A stretch of DNA of 64,000 nucleotides, from NCBI RefSeq assembly GCF_016859285.1, contig NC_053404.1, forward strand, positions 16,507,105 through 16,571,104, read 5' to 3'. The position numbers and the translations under genes were made by a program. The DNA is from Xiphias gladius. Its lineage: Eukaryota > Chordata > Actinopteri > Istiophoriformes > Xiphiidae. How positions within the stretch are numbered: position 1 is the stretch's first letter; every line of letters starts with the position of its first letter. The notes under the pieces are model-generated. The model ran no database searches. It worked only from the letters and a program-made list of their open reading frames with translations, and was not told the origin of the DNA. Positions 35,079 to 45,971 of the stretch are shown here, in pieces.

Positions 35079-35794
35079 CAGCTGCAAACTATAAGCTCAT
35101 GTCAGCGTCAGCTCCTCTGGGGCCAGGTAACAGACAATAGAGGAGGCATAGGAAAGGAGCATACTGACCCTAGCAGGGCTTGTATAGCCAGAGTGGGCTG
35201 AATACGCTGTACATAGTATGAGGCCACGGAACTCAAGACGTTGAATTTGTGGTCAAAAATTAGGGAAGTTCAGAAAGGCAGCCTCTGAGTCAATAGGAAA
35301 GACACCATTTGGTCTCCAGACTGTGACAAGCTACCTCCTGACTAATTCAACAGCCTCTGAAAATAAGGGACTATGTATCTCCTGAGCAACTTCGGTCCCC
35401 ACTTATCAGAGGAAATGATGCCAGATCCGGTCACAAAGCCTTTCCCTGTGTCTGCAGGCGCGCTCTGAAACACACTAACACGAGAAACATCCAGAGCCGA
35501 TAAACACAACGACCACAACACGTGAACCTTGTGGTTGTGATCGCTATCCTCCACACAGCGTCCCAGAGCGAGGAAAGGAGAGAAGGGGAGAGAAAGGATG
35601 AAGGAATGAGTACAGAGGAAAGGAAAGAGGGTGTCATTTCAGTTTGGGGATTTTCTTCACTTCCTCTGGGGTTTAATTGATAACAAGAGACACTTGTGAA
35701 ATTTATATCTCCTCCTTCTCTCCTCCATTTGCCTGCTCAAGTATTGATTTATTTTTTGCTCTAAGGTCTCAAGACGTGGACCCTTATGTGCACA

Positions 35795-36082
35795 TCACCA
35801 TTAGTAAACCACTAATGGGGTTCAGGAGGTAGATTGGGTCGTCCACTAATCGGGAGATTGGTGGTTCGCTCCCCGGCTCCTCCAGGCCACATGTCGAAGT
35901 GTCCTTGGGCAAGATACTGAGCCCCAAGTTGCCCCTGATGGCTGTCAGTATGAGTCTGAGTGTGAATGGTATAAATGAATGTGTGTGTGTGTGTAAATGG
36001 GTGAATGTGGCACGTAGTGTAAAAGCGCTGTGAGTGGTCGACAAGACTAGAAAAGCGCTATATAAGTGCAGTCCATTTACAT
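35795..36082 (+). mobile_element. Teleost tRNA-derived SINE-like repeat
   Basis: Contains GGTAGATTGGGTCGTCCACT, a B-box-like GGTGGTTCGCTCCCCGG, CCACATGTCGAAGTGTCCTT and the conserved end AAAGCGCTATATAAGTGCAG TCCATTTAC, a unit I recognise from many percomorph genomes. It includes a short GT run (about 35981-35994). Confidence 0.55.
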
Positions 36083-37067
36083 AGCCCTCTGTGATCTGGA
36101 GGACTTAATCCCAATTAGTCTTTAAAGATTTAATTCAATTTTAAAAAAACTAGTCTTTAAAAAAAACTGCATTAGACCAAATGAATCCCAAAACTTAAAG
36201 TGTACCTCAAGACACAGTTAGTAAAGTACATATACAGACACTTTATTGTACATCCAATTGATTGTGCTTTATAATTTTCACTGCAAGAACAGTCATTTGG
36301 CATTTTGTTAAAGCAAATTCAAGTACTGCAGTAGTTTTACTAATGTGTGCTTTTCTTCTTTTTAACTCGTGTTTTCTTTGAATGCTAAGAAAACATGTTT
36401 ATCTATCTATCTATTCTGTGTATGTTTGTTTTCTTGTACACAGCTCTCGCTCTCAATGAGACCACATGTTGTTGTGTTCCTTGAAAAAGACCTGATAATT
36501 TATGATCAATAATGTTATTATTTTATATATATTCTATTATATTTTTAAAAAAAAACAAAGGACAAAAAATTCTCACTAATATTTCCAGCATCAACAATAA
36601 AACTCCCCAACTCAATAAATAATCGACTCCACTACAAAGAGCACTTTCCTTTACTTCGTTAGCTTTGGCTGAAGAAAATATGACACTGAAAAGTGGAAAT
36701 CAAATCCTTGAATTAGATCTTAATCGAACTGGATTAGAATTCAGAATCACCACTTTACAATTTTTGAGTACATAACTGAAGACGACCATGCAACAAATGA
36801 ATACATTTTAGAGCAGAATTTTAGCAAATGAAACTGCAAAAAGTGATGGTGATTTTATCTGCCATGATTGGTCATGTTTGTAGGACAACAGTACGTTTGC
36901 CTATAAAGCCAGTCTCATTCATGTTTTCAGGTCTATCTTAAAACATTCCCCCCATGCTTATATGTAGTAAAGTATAAGTGAACCTATCCTTTAACTCACA
37001 ATCAGGTAGAAAGATGTCAGACAAAGCAAAAAAAAAAATAAATAAATATATATATATATATATAAAG

Positions 37068-37101
37068 GGTCTCTGTCCATATATATATATGGACAGAGAC
37101 C
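37068..37101. repeat. Perfect 34-base palindrome at the LINE 3' edge
   Basis: The arm GGTCTCTGTCCATATAT is followed directly by its reverse complement (ATATATGGACAGAGACC), with no mismatch. The left side is flanked by (TA)n. The arm repeats the last LINE-derived bases in inverted form. Confidence 0.9.
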
Positions 37102-38172
37102 TCAGATGTTGTACCCGGAATCTGCTGGAGCCGTTCTCCCAGTTTGTGGGTCACAGCCCCCAGTGCTCCAATTACCACTGGCACCACTGTAGCCTTTACT
37201 CCCCACATCTTTTCTAGCTCCTCTTTCAGCCCTTGGTATTTTTCGATCTTCTCGTGTTCCTTCTTCTCGATGTTGCTGTCGCTTGGGATCGCTACGTCTA
37301 TCACTACTGCCTTCCTCTGTTGTTTGTCGATCAACACGACGTCCGGTTGGTTGGCCATCACCAGTTTGTCAGTCTGGATCTGGAAGTCCCACAGGATCTT
37401 GGCTTGGTCACTCTTAACCACCTTAGGAGGTGTCTTCCATTGTGACCTTGGGACCTCCAACCCATACTCAGTGCAGATGTTCCTGTACACTATGCCAGCC
37501 ACTTGGTTATGGCGTTCCGTGTACGCTGTTCCTGCCTGCATCTTACACCCTGCTACTATGTGCTGAACTGTCTCAGGAGCATCTTTGCACAGCCTGCACC
37601 TGGGGTCCTGTCTGGTGTGGTAGATCCCCGCCTCTATTGATCTTGTACTGAGTGCCTGTTCTTGTGCTGACATGATTAGTGCTTCTGTGCTGTCCTTCAG
37701 TCCAGCCTTTTCCAGCCACTGGTAGGATTTCTTGATATCAGCCACGTCTTCTATCTGTCGGTGGTACATGCCGTGTAGGGGCTTGTCCCTCCATGATAGT
37801 TTCCTCCTCCTCCTCTGCATCATCGGGGTTCTGCTGCCTGAGGTATTCACTTAGCAGTTCATCTTCGGGGGCCATCTTCCTGATGTATCCCTGGATGTTG
37901 GTTGTTTCGTCCTGGACAGTGGCTCTGATGCTCACCAGTCCTCGGCCTCCCTCGTTCCGCTTAGTGTACTGTCTCAGGGTGCTGGACTTGGGGTGAAACC
38001 CTCCATGCATTGTGAGGAGCTTTCTTGTCTTGATATCAGCGGCCTCTATCTCCTTCTTTGGCCAGCTTATTATACCTCAGCGGGGTATCTGATGACTGGC
38101 AGGGCGTACGTGTTGATGCCCGTATCTTGTTCTTCCCATTCAGTCGACTTTTCAGGACCTGTCTTACTCTTA
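37079..38172 (-). mobile_element. Truncated, frameshifted LINE of the restriction-like-endonuclease type (R2/R4/Dong-Rex6-like)
   Basis: On the - strand, the 37850-37017 frame encodes the C-terminal part of a LINE polyprotein. It has a CX2CX8HX4C knuckle (C85, C88, H97, C102), then Q-P-D (P169, D170) and an Asp 15 residues later (VVIDVAIP, D185), the layout of the R2-type PD-(D/E)XK endonuclease. Upstream segments (38010-37738 and about 38165-38015) carry further conserved blocks (KRNEGGRGLVSIRATVQDE, RQVLKSRLNGKNKIRA) in other frames, so there are at least two frameshifts. Most of the reverse transcriptase is missing (5' truncation), and the usual extreme C-terminus appears lost. Both edges lie in TA microsatellites. 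It is an inactive copy. Confidence 0.8.
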
Positions 38173-38175
38173 AAA

Positions 38176-38178
<3 letters not shown>

Positions 38179-38220
<42 letters not shown>
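38179..38220. repeat. (AT)n microsatellite
   Basis: About nineteen AT units at the 5' edge of the LINE fragment. A matching TA run (37046-37064) marks the other edge. Confidence 0.95.
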
Positions 38221-38221
<1 letters not shown>

Positions 38222-39402
38222 CACACAAATATATGTAAATTGATCATTTTAAATAAATTAACTTTGTCAGAATTGCAGTGGATCATACATCGGTAAACAA
38301 ATATCAGTTATTCAAAAAATTTTCAGCTGATTATAAATAGCACAGTCTACTTTGTGAAAAGGCTGCAGGCGTTTACATTTGTCATTTAATGCTTCTCCGC
38401 TACTCTACTTTTCGATGAAGTGACCCAGTAACCCCAATAAACAGCTCCACTAAACCCACTGCGCAGCACTATTTCGTGATCCACCTGTAGTGTTCCAGAC
38501 TCTTTGGTTTCTTTAATAATCTCAGCAAATAATCTCTCCGTTCACGATGGTTTGTGTTTTTTCTTTTTTTCTTTTTTGTTTGGGGTTCACCTTAACGATG
38601 TGACCCCGAACCCGCCCCGGCTGCTCTCCTTCCCCGGATCACGTTGCACAGCAGAGGGCGCTCCAAGCCCGTTCAATCTCCCACCTCCGCGCTACAGCAG
38701 AGGAGGGCGCCTCCATCCAACTGCGGTACCCATCTGACTCCTTTAATTGCTTCCTTCCTTTAGTTAATTGGTGCCAATCTGTCCAGCCTCAAAACCGAGC
38801 TACATGACATGGCGAGGACGAACTGTTCGGCCACTCCTTAGTGCCTGCGTGTCAACCTATTGCTCCATCACCCACAAACTCCAGCTATTCGGTGCGTCTG
38901 CTTGTTAAAAATCACCTGTTTCGGCCAATTCAGAGCTGTCGGTGCCTGCAGGCGGATCGATGTAAACTGCCGCACCTGTGAGCTTTGCATTGCGCTACCG
39001 TGTCATTGCTGCACAAATAGTACAAACCGGCAATAGGTGGCGGTTTTTTTTTTTCTTCCTCGTTTATTTAAAATAGCATTTCTGCAGACTCGCTTACAAT
39101 CGAGGATTAAAAAAAAAAAAAAAAAGCAAGGTTGTGCAGGTAAATTAACATACTTTTATATCGCAAATCCGGTTTGTGGATTAATTGGGTTGAGACTACG
39201 AGACTACACGATTTTTGGAGTCAACTCTGGGTCGTTTAACGATATTTTGGGTGGGGAAAGCAGTCAAATAACTCATCCTAATTATCTGTCACTACACTAC
39301 TTTCGTCACTGTTTTTTCGCAGGTCTCCCGTCAATGGCAGCTCTACTCTACTATGACCCCTCCCACTTCTTCTTTAACCGAAATAGACCCGGAGTAAAGA
39401 GG

Positions 39403-39433
<31 letters not shown>

Positions 39434-39560
39434 ACATCGGTTAGTGGATAAATATTCGGATGGGTGCTTGTGCTCCGGTACGGGGCGTGAAAGGGGTTGT
39501 TTTCGGTGATGAAAGCGGTGAATAAATGCAGGGTGGGTTACGTTTTCAAGGCCGGCGAGT
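38220..39560. other. Distal myc promoter region
   Basis: No coding exon was supported. It becomes GC-richer from about 38580, holds the CTCF-like motifs, and has T/A homopolymers (39043-39054, 39109-39125) and an AAAAC repeat (39405-39432). Confidence 0.5.
38648..38664 (+). promoter_or_regulatory. CTCF-like site upstream of myc
   Basis: ACAGCAGAGGGCGCTCC closely fits the CTCF core (CCAGCAGRGGGCGCT). A weaker second match, CAGCAGAGGAGGGCGCC, lies at about 38695-38711 in the same orientation. They are about 1 kb upstream of the inferred myc exon 1. Human MYC also has a conserved CTCF site about 2 kb upstream. Confidence 0.5.
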
Positions 39561-39561
39561 G

Positions 39562-39573
39562 TTTCGCGGGAAA
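39562..39573 (+). promoter_or_regulatory. E2F site in the myc promoter
   Basis: TTTCGCGGGAAA is a consensus E2F element immediately before a poly-A run. The human MYC P2 promoter carries a functional E2F site of the same core (GCGGGAAA). Confidence 0.6.
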
Positions 39574-39610
39574 AAAAAAAAAAAAAAAAAAAAGAGGAGC
39601 GGAAGGATAC

Positions 39611-39664
39611 GGCGGAAGGGGCGGGCGGGGAAGAGGGGAGGGGAGGAGGTTGGGGGGGGGGGGG
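39611..39664 (+). promoter_or_regulatory. G-run block, potential G-quadruplex, in the myc promoter
   Basis: Successive runs GGGG, GGG, GGGG, GGGG, GGGG and a final run of thirteen Gs, separated by one to five bases. It lies just upstream of the inferred exon 1. It recalls the purine-rich NHE III1 element of human MYC, though here the G strand is the coding strand. Confidence 0.55.
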
Positions 39665-39679
39665 TCTGAGTGCTGCGGT

Positions 39680-39874
39680 GGTTTTTATTGCAGCGGGCAG
39701 AGTGCTCGGCTGGGATTCTCGCGTTGCTGCTGGCAGACTGAGCGTCGTCCTCGCCGGGCCGCTGGTGCAGCTGTTCAGCTCCCCATACATGCTCCGCACA
39801 GCCTCACCGAAACCGACTCCAACGCCTCCGCTGAAGGATTTAATGGTACTCTCGCACTGGAATAACTTTCCTGG

Positions 39875-39913
<39 letters not shown>

Positions 39914-39990
39914 GCAGTTTGGGTCGACCCCCACCCCCCCACCCCAAACTCCCCCCGGTCTTCTTCGGCAGACAATTTAAAATCTAAAAG
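39680..39990 (+). other. Probable non-coding myc exon 1
   Basis: The 3' edge is a strong donor, AAAAG|GTAAGG (GT at 39991). It pairs with the CAACCAG|CTTGAC acceptor (exon 2 from 40360), the usual three-exon myc layout. The 5' edge is a guess. It contains a T run of about 34 (39878-39911). An in-frame TAA at 39985-39987 stops any frame leading into the exon 2 ATG. Confidence 0.55.
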
Positions 39991-40284
39991 GTAAGGGAGG
40001 GAGCGGGTTTGTAGAGCTTGCACGTCACCTTCCCACAGCAGTTTAGTGGGGGGAAAAAAAAAAAAAGGTCTTAGTTGGTCGTCAGTAGGAGTTCAGTGAA
40101 GGTGAGGTTTCCCCCCCCCTTGCGCATAATTTACTACCATTTCCCCCCGTTAAGCACCTGCTTGTGCAGCTCCGTTGCATGCAAGGCGTGCTAAGAGGGT
40201 TGATGTTTTGGAGTGAGCATGTGATGTTGCTTACACTTAATGCCGCGAGCAGGATCGGTGCCAAGTAGCCGCTCTCTGTTTTGA

Positions 40285-42053
<1,769 letters not shown>

Positions 42054-42245
42054 AGTTTGAATCAGACTTTTTGGCCTTTTGTTTTTTATGCAAGTTCAAG
42101 ACTTAGGGTGTACAGTTGTTGTTGTTGTTGTTGCATGCAAATGCAAAACAGATTAAGTTTGGTTGGAATCTTGTATGATTTCAATGTTAAAACTGCCTCA
42201 ATAGAAGTCATGGGTGGATTAAATATTTAAAAGTTTATTTTTATT

Positions 42246-42251
42246 AATAAA
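42246..42251 (+). terminator. myc polyadenylation signal
   Basis: AATAAA lies 193 bases after the myc stop, in an AT-rich 3' UTR with several ATTTA-like motifs that would fit the short half-life of myc mRNA. Confidence 0.6.
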
Positions 42252-42269
42252 ATTAAAAAAAAGGGATAT

Positions 42270-43800
42270 CCCGTTGGGGGCCCAAACTAAAATATACATT
42301 TTTATGTTTTGTATATGATTAATATTTCCTAAGAAAATGTATTTTTGGATCTCAATTGTCTGGATGTTCAGACCCAGTGTTTGGTTTTTTTTTTTTCCAA
42401 TATGTTCATAGATTCTTTTTGAAATATAAAAAAATGTTTCTTCTTGAATTGTGTGTCCTTGTTCTTGCAGTGCACACAACACTCACACATTTCATCGCAG
42501 CTTCCACTACGAGTACACATACTTTAGTATGTGTAGTGGGCGTGCATGTTTGAGGTATAGTATGGGTTCATCAACAGGGAGGAGAGAGGAGACTGAACGC
42601 ATACATGAAGTCCAGTACTGGCTGACATGGACTAAGATGTTCATATTTGTGTTTCGTGATGCTCGGATGAAGGTAGCCGTCTTCCACTGACTACTTACAG
42701 TAAAATATGAAGTGCTTTGGGGGCAAAATTAATATTTTCACCTAAGGATATTGATGCAATCCTAGTGCATGGTCACAAAGAAGACAAGGTAAGGTTAGAC
42801 TGATTTCCCCCAAATTACACGTCCCAGCATGTAAACTGCCACCGTAGCTCTTTTTAAGTCAAGACAGAGCTTGCTAATGAAGGTGCTCCACTATAACTGG
42901 TAGTGATAGTGAGTGACTTCTCACAAAAGAATGTGGAAAATCTGTTTTGTGGACAAAAGAGCTATCCAAATGTGAGCTGGGGTGCTTTAAAATCAACCAG
43001 CAACACTGCAGCTCATACACAGAGCTAGTTTCTCACATGATGTGCTTCTTGAATGCTGAGAGCCAAAGGAAACCGGGGTAAAATTCCTTGTCTGGTTAAA
43101 CCTACTTTTAGCCAATTAAGTGTTTTGTGATTCCTGTCAATTAATTACATCATCTTATGTCTCAGATGAGATTTAACGCAGATTTGGCGTAGGAAAGTAA
43201 AACAGGGGGTTTACAGTTGTATTCATTAGTGCAGATACGTTGCCTGTGCAGACCACTAACATTCACGTTGATGATATAACTATAAATTTGTCGGATGTTA
43301 CACAAATATAACAGTTACAGTTTACATTCTTCGGGGATGTCAGTAAACCCTCCTGCTTTAACAACACGTGTCCAACTAAGCTGTTTCTGATTCTGATCAA
43401 ATGATCACTTCATGTCATGTCTGCGGTACAGATTTAACTAGTATCAATATGTATGAAAACAAAAAAAGGCAGTTACGCAGTAGCAAAAAACACGAGTCAG
43501 TGCGGACAGGTTGCCTGTGCAGAGACCACTGACACAGTGTTTTTGACAAGAAACTACCATCTGTATGATAAGTTAGAATATTACACACGTATAACAGTTT
43601 GAATTTGAATCAATGCGGGGATATTAAGGGGAAATAATCAATAATCGCAAATTTAAAAAAACACGCTAAAGAACAGTAATTAAACCGTTGAGTCCCACAT
43701 TAAATCGTCTCTACGTTATACATTATGTCGCATATAATGATAATATACCTGTATTATTATTATTGGGGGTTTTTTTGTTTTGTTTTTTTATTTGTTTTGT
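42270..43800. other. Immediate downstream flank of myc
   Basis: No gene seen. It contains a diverged direct duplication with a 271-base offset (about 43180-43350 against 43440-43630). Confidence 0.5.
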
Positions 43801-43830
43801 TTTGGGTTTTTTTTTACCGGCTTTTCGCCG

Positions 43831-43838
43831 TGACGTCA
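43831..43838. promoter_or_regulatory. CRE (TGACGTCA) downstream of myc
   Basis: A perfect TGACGTCA in a local CpG-rich patch (TCGCCGTGACGTCACGCGCC). A TATA-like GTATAAAAA is at 43978-43986 and a strong donor, TCG|GTAAGA, has GT at 44022. This is consistent with the start of a non-coding transcript about 1.8 kb after myc. Confidence 0.4.
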
Positions 43839-43947
43839 CGCGCCGTACCCTGAGCTCTCCTGGTCCTGGTCCTGGTCGCGAGCACATGGAAATGGGGTCG
43901 AGATCTGTGTCTGCGAGACGCGCGACTGATCACCAGGGGGGGAAAAA

Positions 43948-43976
43948 AAGAAGAAGAAGAAGAAGAAGAAGAAAGG
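43948..43976. repeat. (AAG)n microsatellite
   Basis: Seven to eight AAG units directly upstream of the TATA-like motif. It gives the Arg run in a spurious frame. Confidence 0.85.
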
Positions 43977-44544
43977 AGTATAAAAACAGCAAAGCTGCAA
44001 CAAAACCAGCCCGAACAAGTCGGTAAGAGCTCTTCACGTTTGCTATCGATTACGTTCCTCATTTTTTTTTTTTAACCAGCTCTGTAATTGGACACATAAA
44101 TTGGCCTGATGATATTGAAAGGTAAATCTCTTTATCTTTCAACCGGTCTGATGGAAACTCCATTTAAAGGAGTACCAGCAAGTGTGGGAATGAAAACGAC
44201 TTTGCAGAGGCTTTTAATCTGATGCGAATATGCATCTGGTGATACAACCTGTCTGAAACTATTGTTCTCAGGACAAGTGTTATTTCTCGTCTGGCTTCCC
44301 TATTGTGCAGAGTTCAGAGCTGGAGATGTTTGAGGCACAGTCTCTGTCAGTCTTTGGTTTTTTCCACTGATCACACTGACGGATGGTTAAAGTGCATCTG
44401 TGATAGCACCAGGTAACACTGCTGAATTTGTGTGGTTTATGCATTGTGGTGAGCTTGTTTGGGTGCAACAAAAGAAGAAATATCTCTAAACTACGTTTTT
44501 ATTTTCCTGGAAAATAAGAAGGAAGTTTTAGGAGAGCATGTATA

Positions 44545-44568
44545 GTCTCAGACATGCTTGTCTGAGAC
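44545..44568. other. Perfect hairpin, 10-base stem
   Basis: GTCTCAGACA, loop TGCT, TGTCTGAGAC. It directly precedes the SINE-like segment. Confidence 0.85.
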
Positions 44569-44710
44569 AAGGGGTGGTGCCGTGACTGTGACTGGCTGAC
44601 CTGGGTTCAAGCCCCCATGACAACATGCATCCACGCTGCTGGAGTTTTGTCCAGTAAAGTGTCAAATCCCTGTCCAAAGGAGGGGCTCTGAGGTTATTTG
44701 GGCAAAAAAA
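44569..44710 (+). mobile_element. Possible tRNA-derived SINE fragment
   Basis: GGGTGGTGCCGTGACTGTGA followed by the B-box-like GGGTTCAAGCCCCCATG. The remainder is unrecognised and there is no clear tail. The call is weak. Confidence 0.3.
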
Positions 44711-45544
44711 ATGTCAGTTTTGCTTCATGGATCAATACTTAGTAAACATAAACATCTACAGGTAGGCATCTAGGTTAAACTGGGCTCGAATTCGAGTGAA
44801 AGGTGAAAGTTTTTCACCTGTCTTGGTTACAAATAACTGCCATTTTAAACCGCATATCTGTGGCTACATTTCAACATGTAGTTAGGACCCCAGTTTTAAC
44901 CCTGATGTCTAAACCCTGACATGTTTTCACCTTCAAACTGCAAAAAATCCTGCTTACTGCACTGAGTTATCAGCAACAGCATCTGGAGAGCCTTTGTTGC
45001 AAAATGGCCCAAAGTTTTACAGCTGTTCCTGTTAATGTTTCATACTCAATTACATGACTCGAGTGCAACTTTTCAGGCTCCAACTGACTTTACATCAAGC
45101 AGGAGAAATACTATTTTACTGCACCTGACGTAGAGTTTTGACTGAATGTAGTCCCAGTTTTGTGCCTCTCTGTATTTGCATTACATCGGAGTCACAGAGC
45201 CAAGCGTTCATTTGTCGAAGGTAAATAAGTGTAACTGTTTGAAAAACCCATTAGGTCTTTTAACAACAATAAATTCTCTTCTGTATTTCCAGAATCCCTA
45301 AACACTCGGGAAGATTCATCTGCTGCAGGATAATAAAAAAAAGATTTTGAAATTCTTTCCTTAGTTACAACTCTTTCAGTGACCACCTTTGTCTGGATTA
45401 TGAAACAGACTTGTAATTTGGGAGAGCGTTTGAAAATCTTTATTTATCATCCGGATGGTTGGATGGTTTTATCCAGATTCTGGAAAGTGCTGTTACCTTT
45501 AAGACAAAAGGATGCGTAGTTTAGCCAACAACTGTTTTCGCCAT

Positions 45545-45727
45545 CCATTAATCTGGTGACGGATTCGACTGATCGTTTAGTCGACAGACATCACTATTTA
45601 CCAGAGCTCAAGATGACATTTTCAAATGTATGCAGTTTTGCTTAATGAATGACTTATATGATTAATCGATTATCAAAATTGTCTGTCCATAGAGTCATTG
45701 ATAATCAATTAATTCTTTCAGCCCTAG
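45545..45727 (+). repeat. Dispersed repeat family A, copy 8
   Basis: Partial copy with ATCGTTTAGTCGACAGACAT, GCTTAATGAATGACTTATAT, GATTAATCGATTATCAAAAT and the terminal GATAATCAATTAATTCTTTC AGCCCTAG. Confidence 0.6.
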
Positions 45728-45938
45728 AGGTGAGAGCCAGTTTTTCCAATGGAAGTATTATTCTTCTGTAGCTTATGAAAAGGAGGTTTGTATAAATATG
45801 AGATACAGCAGCAAGGAGAGATCGTTTACAGTTTTTGGACTCAGCACCTGAACAAAGTAGATGTGCATGTGTTTTTACAGTGTTCACTTCTTTGTATCAT
45901 TATTAAGCTGATGGCGTCGCAGTGAAGTCAGATCAAAA

Positions 45939-45971
45939 GATCTGTTCTATTCCTCGTGAATAGAACAGATC
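45939..45971. other. Perfect hairpin, 14-base stem
   Basis: GATCTGTTCTATTC, loop CTCGT, GAATAGAACAGATC. It is isolated, not part of a recognised element. Confidence 0.9.

Noticed and set aside
39374-39934. 186-codon minus-strand frame with poly-Lys and poly-Pro
   Set aside because: It is made from homopolymers and G-runs of the myc promoter; composition alone explains it.
43688-44026. 112-codon frame ending in a long Arg run
   Set aside because: The Arg run is an AAG-type microsatellite in another frame and the N-terminal part is T-rich intergenic sequence. The region is better read as a possible non-coding promoter.
44600-44625. Possible tRNA gene from the GGGTTCAAGCCCC B-box
   Set aside because: No cloverleaf can be built around it, so a SINE fragment is the better explanation.
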